The position numbers were made by a program, and so were the translations under genes. Below the pieces are notes generated by a model that searched no databases, was not told the origin of the DNA, and was given only the letters and a program-made list of their open reading frames with translations. From an uncultured Eubacterium sp. (lineage in GTDB: Bacteria; Bacillota; Clostridia; Lachnospirales; Lachnospiraceae): a stretch of DNA of 34,603 nt. Of the stretch, positions 9,319 through 18,217 are shown piece after piece. Each line of letters opens with the position of its first letter. The first letter of the stretch is position 1. The stretch lies in NCBI GenBank assembly GCA_934351445.1, contig CAKRIZ010000020.1, positions 1-34,603 on the forward strand. The letters run 5' to 3'.

Positions 9319-11976
9319 GTGGATCAGGTTCAGCCGAAACAGACACTTCTGATCGTAGACGATCAGGAGATAGACCGGGACATATTATCGAATATCTTAG
9401 GGGCAGATTATAATATTCTGACCGCGAAAAATGGGAAACAGGCGCTGGATATTGTAGATAAAAAAGGAAATATTCTGGCGGCTATCCTATTGGATATTAT
9501 TATGCCTGTCATGGATGGATATCAGGTTCTTCAACAGCTGCATGAGGAGAATGGTGTATCGGAGATTCCGGTTCTGGTGTTGAGCCAGGAGAATACCGGG
9601 GAATCTGAACTCAAGGCGCTCACGATGGGTGCGAGCGATTTCATCCCCAAGCCGTATCATGCGAGTGTACTCAAACATCGGCTGATGCGTGCGATCCAGA
9701 TGCATGAGGCGAGCAAAAAGATCGATGTGCTGCAGCGTGATGAGATCACCGGATTGTATACGAAAGTGGCATTCGCAGAGCATGCAGCCCGTATTCTGAA
9801 GGAACAGAAAGAGGTTGAGTGGAACATGATTGCACTCGATATCGACCGCTTCAAGCTGGTGAATGAATCCTATGGACAGCAGGTGGGTGATGAGCTGCTG
9901 GCATATTTTGCAAAATTGTTAAAACATTATTCCGAGACACAGAATTGTATCTGTGCACGTTCTTATGCAGACCACTTTTTCCTGCTGGTAGAACGCCGGG
10001 AGTATAGTTATATTAAACATCGTTACGATCAGATGATCAGCCATATAGACAAATTTCCGCTGGATATGAAGGTCTCACTCAAATTGGGTGTATATGAGAT
10101 CCATGACCGGAACATGGAGATCGACAGTATGTGTGACCGTGCACAGATTGCCGTCAATCAGGTCAAGGGACAGTATGTAAAGGAAATTTCATTTTATGAT
10201 GATTCGCTGCGCAAACAATTATTGCGGGAGCAACGGATCACGGACGATATGGAGCAGGCGCTCCGTGAACACCAGTTTCACGTGTATTTTCAGCCGAAAT
10301 ATGATATTTTTTCTGAGACACTGTCAGGGGCTGAGGCATTAGTCCGGTGGATTCATCCGCAGAATGGATTCATGTCCCCGGCAGAGTTTATCCCGGTATT
10401 TGAGAGCAATGGTTTTATTACAGAAGTCGATATGTTTGTCTGGGATGAGACATGCAGGAAGATCAGAGAGTGGCTTGACCGGTATAATTGTTATGTGCCG
10501 ATCTCTGTGAATGTCTCACGCAAGGATATTTATAAGCCGAACCTGCCGCAGATCTTACTGGATACGGTACACCGGCATGGGTTAGAACCGGGGCATCTGC
10601 ATCTGGAGATCACGGAAAGTGCATATGTAGAGAATCCGGATCAGCTGCTTGAGGTTGTGGATGAACTGAAAAAAGAAGGGTTCAAGATCGAGATGGACGA
10701 TTTCGGAAGTGGCTATTCCTCACTGAATATGCTTGCATCGATGCCGATTGATATGCTCAAGCTTGATATGAACTTTGTGAAGAATTATTCCGAAGAAAAT
10801 AATTCCAGAGGTATCATGAGCTTTGTCATCGGACTGGCAAAATGGATGAATCTCTATGTCGTGGCAGAGGGTGTCGAAACCAAAGAACAGCTCGACCTGT
10901 TGCGGGGAATGGATTGCAATCTGGCGCAGGGCTATTATTTTTCAAAACCGCTGCCTGCGGCAGAATTTGAAACAGTGTTGTGCAAGTTCGGAAAAAATCT
11001 GGAAAATGTTGCGAATCAGACGATCCGTTTGTCGACGGCGCATGAGGGCGAGTACCAGACAATGCTTGTCGTAGATGGTCTGGCGGTCAATCGCGCGATC
11101 ATTACCGAATATTTTAAAGATGCCTATTCGATTGTGGAAGCGACCGGAGGTAACGCTGCGTTACAGTATCTCAAGCATGTAAAGCGTGCAGATATTGTGT
11201 TGATGGATGCACATCTTCCTGATATGAATGCGAATGAACTGATTCGGGAGTTGAAAAAAGATCCGCTGATGGATCGTATCCCAATTGTGGTCACGACGCA
11301 TGGCAGTGATGAGACAATAGAGAAGATCCTCTCGGCAGGTGCGGATGCATATATCACCAAGCCTTATACCAAGGAACAGATGTATAAGTGCCTGAACCGT
11401 GTGATGTCAGCACAGGGAGAGCGGTTTAAACAGGAAGAGGAGCAGATTCTTGATAAGATCCGGATGATGGAGATGCTGTCTACCAAGGATTACCTGACCG
11501 GATTGTGGAACCGTGTAGAGTTAGAGAAACGGATCGAGGGACATATTGTACATTCACCGGACAGTGAGTTCTATGTGATCAGCATCGACATTGACAATTA
11601 TAAGGAATTGATCAACCGGCACGGCTATTCGGCAGGGGATAAGGTACTGCATGAGGTAGCAGACCGGATGCAGGGCTGCTTTAGTGACAGGGATGCTGTC
11701 GGACGGATCACAGGAGACCGTTTCGGTGTATTTATGGACGAGGCGGTAGATAGTGATGAGCTGCTTGTCCGGATGACGCATTTACAGAGCGAACTTTCAT
11801 TTTCGATTAAGGATGTCAAGGTGACCTGTTCCAGCGGAGTCAGCAAGTTCCCGGATTGCGGAAAGACATTTGATGAGCTCTACCGCAGTGCGGAGCAGGC
11901 AATGGAAGAGGCAAAGAAGAACGGAAAGAATAGTTTCCGGTTGTGCGAGCAGTGCAAAGATATGGAATCACAGTAG
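9319..11976 (+). CDS. Hybrid response regulator REC-GGDEF-EAL-REC-GGDEF, c-di-GMP phosphodiesterase type
   Basis: The 885-residue cytoplasmic protein has five domains. REC1 (about 8-125) has D14/D15 and phospho-acceptor D59. A first GGDEF-like domain (about 140-295) has its motif degenerated to YADHF (216-220). The EAL domain (about 310-555) looks intact: EAL at 339-341, NVSR, LEITES, DDFGSGYSSL (460-469), K481 and AEGVET (516-521). REC2 (about 581-698) keeps acceptor D630 but only one of the usual acidic pair. A second GGDEF (about 715-875) has motif TGDRF. Both GGDEF motifs are altered, so c-di-GMP hydrolysis is more likely than synthesis, with the GGDEF domains perhaps sensing GTP. It starts at a GTG with GGAGGAGG 7 bases upstream. 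No histidine kinase is adjacent. Confidence 0.92.
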   Translation: MDQVQPKQTLLIVDDQEIDRDILSNILGADYNILTAKNGKQALDIVDKKGNILAAILLDIIMPVMDGYQVLQQLHEENGVSEIPVLVLSQENTGESELKALTMGASDFIPKPYHASVLKHRLMRAIQMHEASKKIDVLQRDEITGLYTKVAFAEHAARILKEQKEVEWNMIALDIDRFKLVNESYGQQVGDELLAYFAKLLKHYSETQNCICARSYADHFFLLVERREYSYIKHRYDQMISHIDKFPLDMKVSLKLGVYEIHDRNMEIDSMCDRAQIAVNQVKGQYVKEISFYDDSLRKQLLREQRITDDMEQALREHQFHVYFQPKYDIFSETLSGAEALVRWIHPQNGFMSPAEFIPVFESNGFITEVDMFVWDETCRKIREWLDRYNCYVPISVNVSRKDIYKPNLPQILLDTVHRHGLEPGHLHLEITESAYVENPDQLLEVVDELKKEGFKIEMDDFGSGYSSLNMLASMPIDMLKLDMNFVKNYSEENNSRGIMSFVIGLAKWMNLYVVAEGVETKEQLDLLRGMDCNLAQGYYFSKPLPAAEFETVLCKFGKNLENVANQTIRLSTAHEGEYQTMLVVDGLAVNRAIITEYFKDAYSIVEATGGNAALQYLKHVKRADIVLMDAHLPDMNANELIRELKKDPLMDRIPIVVTTHGSDETIEKILSAGADAYITKPYTKEQMYKCLNRVMSAQGERFKQEEEQILDKIRMMEMLSTKDYLTGLWNRVELEKRIEGHIVHSPDSEFYVISIDIDNYKELINRHGYSAGDKVLHEVADRMQGCFSDRDAVGRITGDRFGVFMDEAVDSDELLVRMTHLQSELSFSIKDVKVTCSSGVSKFPDCGKTFDELYRSAEQAMEEAKKNGKNSFRLCEQCKDMESQ

Positions 11977-12010
11977 AATAAAAATATTATCTATTATATA
12001 GGAGCGTTAG

Positions 12011-12050
12011 AAAAAGGCGTATGCAGCTGCAAGCTGCATACGCCTTTGTT
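12011..12050. terminator. Bidirectional terminator between convergent genes
   Basis: A perfect 16-bp stem (12013-12028 with 12032-12047, arm AAAGGCGTATGCAGCT) closes a 3-base loop. Read on the minus strand it is followed by TTTTT, suiting adenosylhomocysteinase; on the plus strand the T-tract is short (TTTGTT). Confidence 0.88.
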
Positions 12051-12065
12051 ACATCTACATTTAAA

Positions 12066-13313
12066 TCAGATTGCAGAAGCATACAGATAGTGTTCCTGCT
12101 CAGGAGTGAGTGTATCGATCTTCTTGCCAAGGAAGTTCAGTTTGCGTACTGCTACTTCGTTGTCGACTTCTTTCGGTACGGCGATCAGCTTTTCAGTCAG
12201 CTCGCTGGCATGCTGAACCAGGTAGCGTGCAGACAGTGCCTGAATTGCAAAGCTCATATCCATGATCTCTGCCGGATGACCGTCACCACAGGCGAGATTC
12301 ACGAGACGTCCTTCACCGAGCACGTAGATATTTCTGCCGTTCTCTAAAGTATAGCCCATAATATTATGGCGCTGCTCATAGGAAGCAGTGCACATCTTAC
12401 GCAGACCAGCCATATCAATCTCTACATCAAAATGTCCTGCATTACATAGAATGGCACCGTCCTTCATTACCTTCATATCTTCACAGGTGATGACTCCGGC
12501 GCATCCGGTTACGGTGATAAAGAAATCGCCGGCTTTGGCTGCCTCATGCATCGGCATGACATCGAAACCATCCATGACTGCCTCAATTGCTTTGATAGGA
12601 TCGATCTCAGTGATGATGACACGTGCACCCAGAGCCTTGGCACGCATAGAGACACCTTTGCCACACCAGCCGTATCCTGCGACAACTACGATTTTGCCGG
12701 CAACGATGAGGTTGGTTGTACGGTTAATGCCGTCCCAGACGGACTGACCGGTGCCGTAGCGGTTGTCGAACAGATGCTTGCAGTCAGCGTTATTGACCAT
12801 CACCATCGGAAACTCCAGCTTGTCCTCTTTGGCCATGGCCATCAGACGGATGATACCGGTTGTCGTTTCCTCGCAGCCGCCAATCACATACTGCAGACGG
12901 TCGCGCATGGATGTATGTAGCATATTGACGAGATCACCGCCGTCATCAATGATGATGTTACAGTTATTTTCCAGAACCTTTGTAATGTGTCTGTTATATT
13001 CTTCTTCTGTGGAATTGTACCACGCGAATACATTCAGACCGGCTTTGACGAGTGCAGCTGCCACATCATCCTGTGTGGAGAGCGGATTGCTTCCGGTGAT
13101 AAACATCTGTGCACCGCCTGCTGCCAGTACCTTGCACAGGTAGGCTGTCTTGGCTTCCAGATGGATAGAGAGTGCGATGCGCACACCTGCAAACGGCAGC
13201 TCCTTTGCAAAATCTTCTTCCAGTGAACGAAGAAGGGGGCAATTTTTGCGTACCCAGTCAATTTTATGCTCGCCGGACTCGGCGAGATTTATATCGCGGA
13301 TTTCGTAACTCAT
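12066..13313 (-). CDS. ahcY: Adenosylhomocysteinase (short, Thermotoga/archaeal-like form)
   Basis: The enzyme reversibly splits S-adenosylhomocysteine into adenosine and homocysteine, removing the inhibitory product of methylation reactions. The 415-residue protein has the substrate domain with SIHLEAKTAYL and TGSNPLSTQDD, the GGCEETTTGIIRL block, and VNNADCKHLFDNRYGTGQS. The NAD-binding Rossmann segment VVAGYGWCGKGVSMRAKALG and the NAGHFDVEID block are also present. It ends in YLYASAI and lacks the K-P-D-H-Y-R-Y tail and the insert of the eukaryotic/proteobacterial type. A strong ribosome site (AGGAGGAAATT) precedes the ATG at 13313. It is a single-gene transcript with its own promoter and terminator; no luxS- or methionine-cycle gene is adjacent. 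Related short enzymes can prefer inosylhomocysteine, so substrate identity is less certain than the family. Confidence 0.94.
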   Translation of the reverse strand: MSYEIRDINLAESGEHKIDWVRKNCPLLRSLEEDFAKELPFAGVRIALSIHLEAKTAYLCKVLAAGGAQMFITGSNPLSTQDDVAAALVKAGLNVFAWYNSTEEEYNRHITKVLENNCNIIIDDGGDLVNMLHTSMRDRLQYVIGGCEETTTGIIRLMAMAKEDKLEFPMVMVNNADCKHLFDNRYGTGQSVWDGINRTTNLIVAGKIVVVAGYGWCGKGVSMRAKALGARVIITEIDPIKAIEAVMDGFDVMPMHEAAKAGDFFITVTGCAGVITCEDMKVMKDGAILCNAGHFDVEIDMAGLRKMCTASYEQRHNIMGYTLENGRNIYVLGEGRLVNLACGDGHPAEIMDMSFAIQALSARYLVQHASELTEKLIAVPKEVDNEVAVRKLNFLGKKIDTLTPEQEHYLYASAI

Positions 13314-13341
13314 AATTTCCTCCTAAAAATATGTTATATTT

Positions 13342-13370
13342 ATTCTAGTGGATTTCCTATGGAAATGCAA
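13342..13370 (-). promoter_or_regulatory. Predicted sigma-A promoter (minus strand) for adenosylhomocysteinase
   Basis: Read on the minus strand, TTGCAT (13370-13365) and TAGAAT (13347-13342) are 17 bases apart. The leader to the ATG at 13313 is only about 25 nt, leaving no room for a SAH riboswitch. Confidence 0.6.
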
Positions 13371-13436
13371 TGCGTTTTTTGGTATGCTATAAGTATATAA
13401 ACAATAAACATATGAGTATCAGGATGGAGTAAAAAT

Positions 13437-14510
13437 ATGAAGAAAAAAAGAGGACTGGCACTGGTGCTGCTGCTCTGTGTCGGTTTGAGTGTGACTGGAT
13501 GCGGTAAGGACCGCACAAACGACGAACTGGCGTACCGCAAGATCGGTATCCGGTCTATGGAGCAGGGCAATTATAAGGAGGCTGTTGACAGTTTTCAGAA
13601 GGCACTGGATCAGTCAAAGGGAAAGATCCGCAATCTGGAGCTGGATATCTGCATGAACAAGGCAGAAGCACTCTATCAGAATGGCCAGCCGGAGGATGCC
13701 ATCGCTGTCTGTGACGCGGTGCTGGATTATAATGATAAATATGCAAATGCATATTATCTGCGGGGAAATATATACTTACAGGAGGGGAATGTGCAGCAGG
13801 CGCTCAGTGATTATGAACTGGCGGCAAAACATGCGGATGCGGATTACGGGATCTACATTCAGCTCTACGAGAACCTGAGCCGGGCAGGCAGGGAAGAGGA
13901 TGGTGTCAAATATCTGAATCAGGCAATGGAACTGAAAGGTAAAGGGCGGGGGTATCTGGCAAGCCGTGGATACATCTATTTTCTGCAAGGAGATTATGCA
14001 AGTGCAAAAGATGAACTGACCCAGGCAGTCGCTATCGAGAAAAAAGAGGGCGAGGATGATAAGGCGGAGCTGTATCTGGCACAGACCTATGATCAGTTGG
14101 GCGATCAGAATGAGGCAGCCAAATATTACGAACTCTATGCAAAGGATCATGCCGATGATGCGGTTGTACTCGAAGAACTCGGCAATATGGCGATGGAGCA
14201 GGAAAATTATGGACAGGCACTGACTTATTATCAAAACGGACTGGCAACAAAGTCTCCCGTGAATGAACAGAAGCTGCGCCGCGGTGAGATCGCTGCGATG
14301 GAGCAGCTATATGATTTTGAGCAGGCGAAAGAGAAAATGTCACAGTATGTGCTGGATTATCCGGACGATGAGGAAGCAGCGCGGGAATATCTGTTTTTAA
14401 AGACGAGGACGGCTGTGGCTGACCAGTTGGAAGAAGAAAAGCAGGAGCAGACGGAGGGAATCGTAGAGATCGAGAACTCCGGGGAAACAGAGGACGTAAC
14501 GAATGCATGA
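13437..14510 (+). CDS. TPR-repeat lipoprotein
   Basis: The 357-residue protein has a lipoprotein signal (basic KKKR start, hydrophobic core, lipobox VTGC with Cys22), so it is expected on the outer face of the membrane. The remainder is a run of tetratricopeptide-like repeats (about 30-320). Examples are YRKIGIRSMEQGNYKEAVDS, ANAYYLRGNIYLQEGNVQQA, YLASRGYIYFLQGDYASAKD and LYLAQTYDQLGDQNEAAKYY. The C-terminus is acidic and low in complexity. TPR proteins act as protein-binding scaffolds; the partner is unknown. The ATG at 13437 has GGATGGAG 7 bases upstream. The gene overlaps hflX by 8 bases, so the two are translationally coupled. Confidence 0.87.
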   Translation: MKKKRGLALVLLLCVGLSVTGCGKDRTNDELAYRKIGIRSMEQGNYKEAVDSFQKALDQSKGKIRNLELDICMNKAEALYQNGQPEDAIAVCDAVLDYNDKYANAYYLRGNIYLQEGNVQQALSDYELAAKHADADYGIYIQLYENLSRAGREEDGVKYLNQAMELKGKGRGYLASRGYIYFLQGDYASAKDELTQAVAIEKKEGEDDKAELYLAQTYDQLGDQNEAAKYYELYAKDHADDAVVLEELGNMAMEQENYGQALTYYQNGLATKSPVNEQKLRRGEIAAMEQLYDFEQAKEKMSQYVLDYPDDEEAAREYLFLKTRTAVADQLEEEKQEQTEGIVEIENSGETEDVTNA

Positions 14511-15753
14511 GAATAAACAAATAGAAGAACGCGTGATTCTGGTCGGTGTTCAGGAACAGGATGGCGATGATACAGAGGACTCGCTGGCTGAACTGGCAGA
14601 ACTCGTCCATACAGCAGGGGCTATCGTGTGTGACACGGTCATTCAAAAAGTGGACAGGCGCCATCCGGGAACCTATGTAGGTACCGGAAAGGTGCAGGAG
14701 ATCAAAGAACTTGTAATGATGCATGATGCGACGGGTATCGTATGTGATGATGAACTGACCCCGGCGCAGATGCGTAATCTTGCAGATCTGCTGGATACCA
14801 AGGTTATGGACCGCACACTCATCATTTTAGATATATTTGCGGCACGGGCCAGTACCAGTGAGGGAAAAATACAGGTAGAGCTGGCACAGCTTCGTTACGA
14901 GATGACGCGCCTGACCGGTTATGGGCGATCTATGTCGCGGCTCGGAGGCGGAATCGGTACACGTGGTCCGGGTGAGAAAAAACTCGAGATGGACAGGCGT
15001 CTGATCACCAACCGTATCTCGCAGTTAAAAAAGGAACTCGAAGAAGTCCGGCAGCACCGGGAGGTGACACGCAGCCGGCGCACGAGGCAGAATCAGCCGG
15101 TTGCCGCGATTGTCGGATACACGAATGCAGGTAAATCAACACTGCTCAATACGCTGACCAATGCACAGGTGCTGGAGATGGATGCGCTGTTTGCAACCCT
15201 TGATCCTACAACCAGATTGCTGACCTTGTCTGGCAAGCAGGAGATCCTGCTGACCGATACAGTTGGTTTTATACGGAAACTGCCGCATCATCTCATAGAT
15301 GCATTCCGCTCGACATTGGAGGAGGCAAAGTATGCGGATTATATCATACATGTGGTCGATGCCTCCAATCCGCAGATGGAAAAGCAGATGTATATTGTAT
15401 ACGAGACATTACGGCAGTTGGGTGTTGAGGGCAAACCGGTATTGACACTGTTTAATAAGCAGGATCTACGCACGGATACAGAGGCATTGCATGATGCGAG
15501 AGCGGATATGACGCTCCATATATCGGCGCGGACAGGCGAGGGAATGGAACAGGTCAAAGAAGCATTGGAACAGATGCTGCGGGGCAACAAGATCTATATG
15601 GAACGCCTGATCCCCTATACAGAGACAGCTATACTGGCTAAGATCCGGTCTGCGGGGGAACTGGTATCGGAGGATTACCGGGCAGACGGTATCTACATTC
15701 AGGCATATGTCCTAAGGAAACTCTATCCACTGGCAGCCTTTGGCGAAAAGTAG
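14503..15753 (+). CDS. hflX: GTPase HflX
   Basis: HflX is a ribosome-associated GTPase that splits stalled or hibernating ribosomes under stress. The 416-residue protein has the N-terminal HflX domain with HPGTYVGTGKVQEIKEL and LDIFAARASTSEGKIQVELA. It is followed by the glycine-rich loop RLGGGIGTRGPGEKKLEMDR (about 146-165), a coiled-coil linker, and the G domain. The G domain shows G1 GYTNAGKS (205-212), G3 DTVGFIRKLPHHLIDAFRST and G4 NKQD. The start ATG at 14503 overlaps the end of the TPR lipoprotein gene by 8 bases in a different frame. A pyr promoter follows directly. Confidence 0.94.
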   Translation: MHENKQIEERVILVGVQEQDGDDTEDSLAELAELVHTAGAIVCDTVIQKVDRRHPGTYVGTGKVQEIKELVMMHDATGIVCDDELTPAQMRNLADLLDTKVMDRTLIILDIFAARASTSEGKIQVELAQLRYEMTRLTGYGRSMSRLGGGIGTRGPGEKKLEMDRRLITNRISQLKKELEEVRQHREVTRSRRTRQNQPVAAIVGYTNAGKSTLLNTLTNAQVLEMDALFATLDPTTRLLTLSGKQEILLTDTVGFIRKLPHHLIDAFRSTLEEAKYADYIIHVVDASNPQMEKQMYIVYETLRQLGVEGKPVLTLFNKQDLRTDTEALHDARADMTLHISARTGEGMEQVKEALEQMLRGNKIYMERLIPYTETAILAKIRSAGELVSEDYRADGIYIQAYVLRKLYPLAAFGEK

Positions 15754-15777
15754 TGGCTGCAGCCGGTTCAAACTGCG

Positions 15778-15806
15778 TTGCGGTTTTACTGGCGGTGTGC
15801 TACAAT
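15778..15806 (+). promoter_or_regulatory. Predicted sigma-A promoter of the pyr operon
   Basis: TTGCGG (15778-15783) and TACAAT (15801-15806) are 17 bases apart, about 90 bases before the pyrC ATG. I see no PyrR-type antiterminator/terminator pair in the leader. Confidence 0.6.
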
Positions 15807-15894
15807 AATCGCAGATTGCTACTTGTATAGAGCAGTGTAGAAAACAGGAAGATACAAAACAGTTATGATAGAAATAATCAGAGGAGGAAAAGGA

Positions 15895-17274
15895 ATGTCA
15901 CTAATGATTAGAGGCGGCCGTGTACTGGATCCGGCTACCAATACGGACGAGATCGTGGATATCTATATTGAGGACGGATCCGTAAAAAAAATCGGAACAA
16001 AGCTGACTGAAAAAGCTGACGAAGTGATCGATGCAGCCGGAAAATATGTGATGCCCGGTTTTGTGGATCTGCATGTTCATCTGAGGGATCCCGGACAGAC
16101 AGAAAAAGAGACAGTGGAGACCGGGGCTGCTGCAGCCGCTAAGGGCGGTTATACGACGATTATGGCGATGCCAAATACCAAACCTGTTGTGGACAATTCG
16201 GATGTACTCAACTATGTCATGAACAAGGGCAGGAATGTGACACGGGTGCATATCTATCAGGCAGGCGCGATCACGGTCGGTATGAACGGTGAAGAACTGA
16301 CGGATATGGAGGATATGGCTGCGCATGGCGCGATTGCATTCAGTGAAGATGGCAAGTCCGTGATGAGTGCGGATCTGTGCTGGAAAGCAATGCAGATGCT
16401 GGCGAAGCTGGATCTGCCATTTTTAGACCATTGTGAGGAAAAGTCATTGCTCTATGGCGGTGTAATCAATGCGGATGCCAATTGTGAGCGGCTGGGGCTG
16501 CCGGGTATTATGAACGCGGTAGAGAACGTGATTGCATCACGTGATTTTATTCTGTCATCAGAGTCAGGAACGAGGCTGCATCTGTGCCACTGCTCGACCA
16601 AAGAGGTCGTAGAGATGGTGCGTGCGGCTAAGAAGCGCGGCTTTACGAAGTTAACGGCAGAGGTATGTCCGCATCATTTCACATTGACATCGGATGATAT
16701 ACCCGATGCACCGGCACCGAGAGGCAATCATGATGACACGCCTACCTTGTCAGCGATTCCTTCCAATAAGGAAGGTTATGAGATGGTCAACTACAAGATG
16801 AACCCGCCACTTCGTACTGCTGCGGACCGCGCAGCGTTGATTGAGGGACTGCGCGATGGTTCCATTGACTGCATCGCGACAGACCATGCACCGCACAGTG
16901 CACAGGATAAAAATAAAGGAATGCTGGATGCGCCGTTTGGTATTGTAGGATTAGAGACAGCGGCAGCACTTACCTATTCGGAATTAGTGGAAAAAGGAAT
17001 TCTGACTCCGCTGCAGATGGCAGAGAAAATGAGTTATAACCCGGCAAGAATCTTGCGTCTGGAGGGTGGAGCCGGTGAAATCGCGGTCGGAAAAGATGCG
17101 GATCTGGTGATTTTTGATCCGAAGGCTGTCTATGTGATCGACAAACAGACGTTTGTATCAAAGGCCAAAAACACGCCGTTTAACGGAAGAAAGGTCACAG
17201 GCCGTGTAGATACAACGATCATTGGTGGTGATATCGTATATCAGTATGAGAGTGAGGAAAAGGAAAATGATTGA
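15895..17274 (+). CDS. pyrC: Dihydroorotase
   Basis: Dihydroorotase closes carbamoyl-aspartate to dihydroorotate, the third step of pyrimidine synthesis. The 459-residue protein belongs to the amidohydrolase superfamily. It has the zinc-binding DLHVHLRDPGQ, the GGYTTIMAMPNTKP block, FLDHCEE, HLCHCST, VCPHHFTLT and the catalytic CIATDHAPH. The start ATG at 15895 follows GAGGAGGAAAAGGA; the in-frame ATG at 15865 lies upstream of that site and would add ten residues that do not look like protein. It overlaps pyrF by 8 bases, making it the first gene of a compact pyrC-F-K-D operon. pyrE, pyrB and carAB are not in this window. Confidence 0.95.
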   Translation: MSLMIRGGRVLDPATNTDEIVDIYIEDGSVKKIGTKLTEKADEVIDAAGKYVMPGFVDLHVHLRDPGQTEKETVETGAAAAAKGGYTTIMAMPNTKPVVDNSDVLNYVMNKGRNVTRVHIYQAGAITVGMNGEELTDMEDMAAHGAIAFSEDGKSVMSADLCWKAMQMLAKLDLPFLDHCEEKSLLYGGVINADANCERLGLPGIMNAVENVIASRDFILSSESGTRLHLCHCSTKEVVEMVRAAKKRGFTKLTAEVCPHHFTLTSDDIPDAPAPRGNHDDTPTLSAIPSNKEGYEMVNYKMNPPLRTAADRAALIEGLRDGSIDCIATDHAPHSAQDKNKGMLDAPFGIVGLETAAALTYSELVEKGILTPLQMAEKMSYNPARILRLEGGAGEIAVGKDADLVIFDPKAVYVIDKQTFVSKAKNTPFNGRKVTGRVDTTIIGGDIVYQYESEEKEND

Positions 17275-18202
17275 TCAGTTAATTGAAAAGATACAGAAAA
17301 CCAACGCGCCGATTGTGGTTGGACTCGACCCGATGCTGTCTTATGTGCCGGATCACATTCAGCAGGCGGCATTTGAGCAGTTTGGGGAGACACCGGAAGG
17401 TGCTGCAGAAGCGATCTGGCAGTATAATAAGGGCATTGTGGATGCGGTGTATGATCTGATCCCGGCAGTGAAGCCCCAGATTGCGATGTATGAGCAGTTT
17501 GGGATCGAAGGTCTGAAGGCATTTCAGAAGACTGTGGACTACTGTCATGAAAAGGGACTCGTGGTGATCGGTGATGTCAAGCGTGGGGATATCGGATCGA
17601 CTTCAGCAGCTTACGCGACAGGACATCTGGGTAAGGTGCAGATTGGAAGCAAATCATACCGTGCGTTTGATGAGGATTTTGCAACGGTCAATCCGTACCT
17701 TGGCACAGACGGAATCAAGCCGTTCGTGGATGTATGCAAAGAGGATAAGAAGGGTATTTTTATCTTGGTCAAGACATCTAACCCGTCCAGCGGAGAATTT
17801 CAGGACCGACTGATTGATGGTCGTGCCCTGTATGAATATGTGGGTGAGAAAGTAACGGAGTGGGGCGCTGACTGTGTCGGAACATCCGGTTACAGTTCTG
17901 TTGGAGCTGTTGTTGGTGCAACATATCCTGAGCAGGGAAAGATCCTCAGAAAACTCATGCCAAAGTCCTATATCCTGGTGCCCGGTTATGGTGCACAGGG
18001 TGGACAGGGAAAAGATCTCGTCCATTTCTTCCATAAAGACGGACTCGGTGCAATTGTTAATTCATCACGCGGAATCATCGCTGCTTACAAGCAGGATAAA
18101 TACAAGGATCAGGGGATTACACCGGAGAATTATGCAGATGCATCACGTCTGGCAGTGAAGGATATGATCGCGGATATTGCAGGTGCATTGCAAAACAGAT
18201 AA
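17267..18202 (+). CDS. pyrF: Orotidine 5'-phosphate decarboxylase (long, type 2)
   Basis: PyrF decarboxylates OMP to UMP. The 311-residue protein is of the longer type 2 group rather than the 230-residue Bacillus type. Visible motifs are VGLDPMLSYVP, AVKPQIAMYEQFG, the catalytic VVIGDVKRGDIGSTSAAYA with its Asp-Lys-Asp set, ATVNPYLGTDGIKPF, and the phosphate-binding LVPGYGAQGGQ. It starts inside the last codons of pyrC (8-base overlap, ATG at 17267 with GGAAAAGG upstream), so translation is coupled. pyrK follows after 15 bases. Confidence 0.95.
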   Translation: MIDQLIEKIQKTNAPIVVGLDPMLSYVPDHIQQAAFEQFGETPEGAAEAIWQYNKGIVDAVYDLIPAVKPQIAMYEQFGIEGLKAFQKTVDYCHEKGLVVIGDVKRGDIGSTSAAYATGHLGKVQIGSKSYRAFDEDFATVNPYLGTDGIKPFVDVCKEDKKGIFILVKTSNPSSGEFQDRLIDGRALYEYVGEKVTEWGADCVGTSGYSSVGAVVGATYPEQGKILRKLMPKSYILVPGYGAQGGQGKDLVHFFHKDGLGAIVNSSRGIIAAYKQDKYKDQGITPENYADASRLAVKDMIADIAGALQNR

Positions 18203-18217
18203 TTATAGGAGTCTAAG

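Noticed and set aside
15763..15783. GGTTCAAA near 15765 resembling a tRNA T-arm.
   Set aside because: No acceptor, D or anticodon stem can be drawn around it; it lies in the pyr promoter region.
15807..15894. Possible PyrR attenuator in the pyr leader.
   Set aside because: The leader is under 90 bases and has no terminator hairpin or PyrR anti-antiterminator-like loop.
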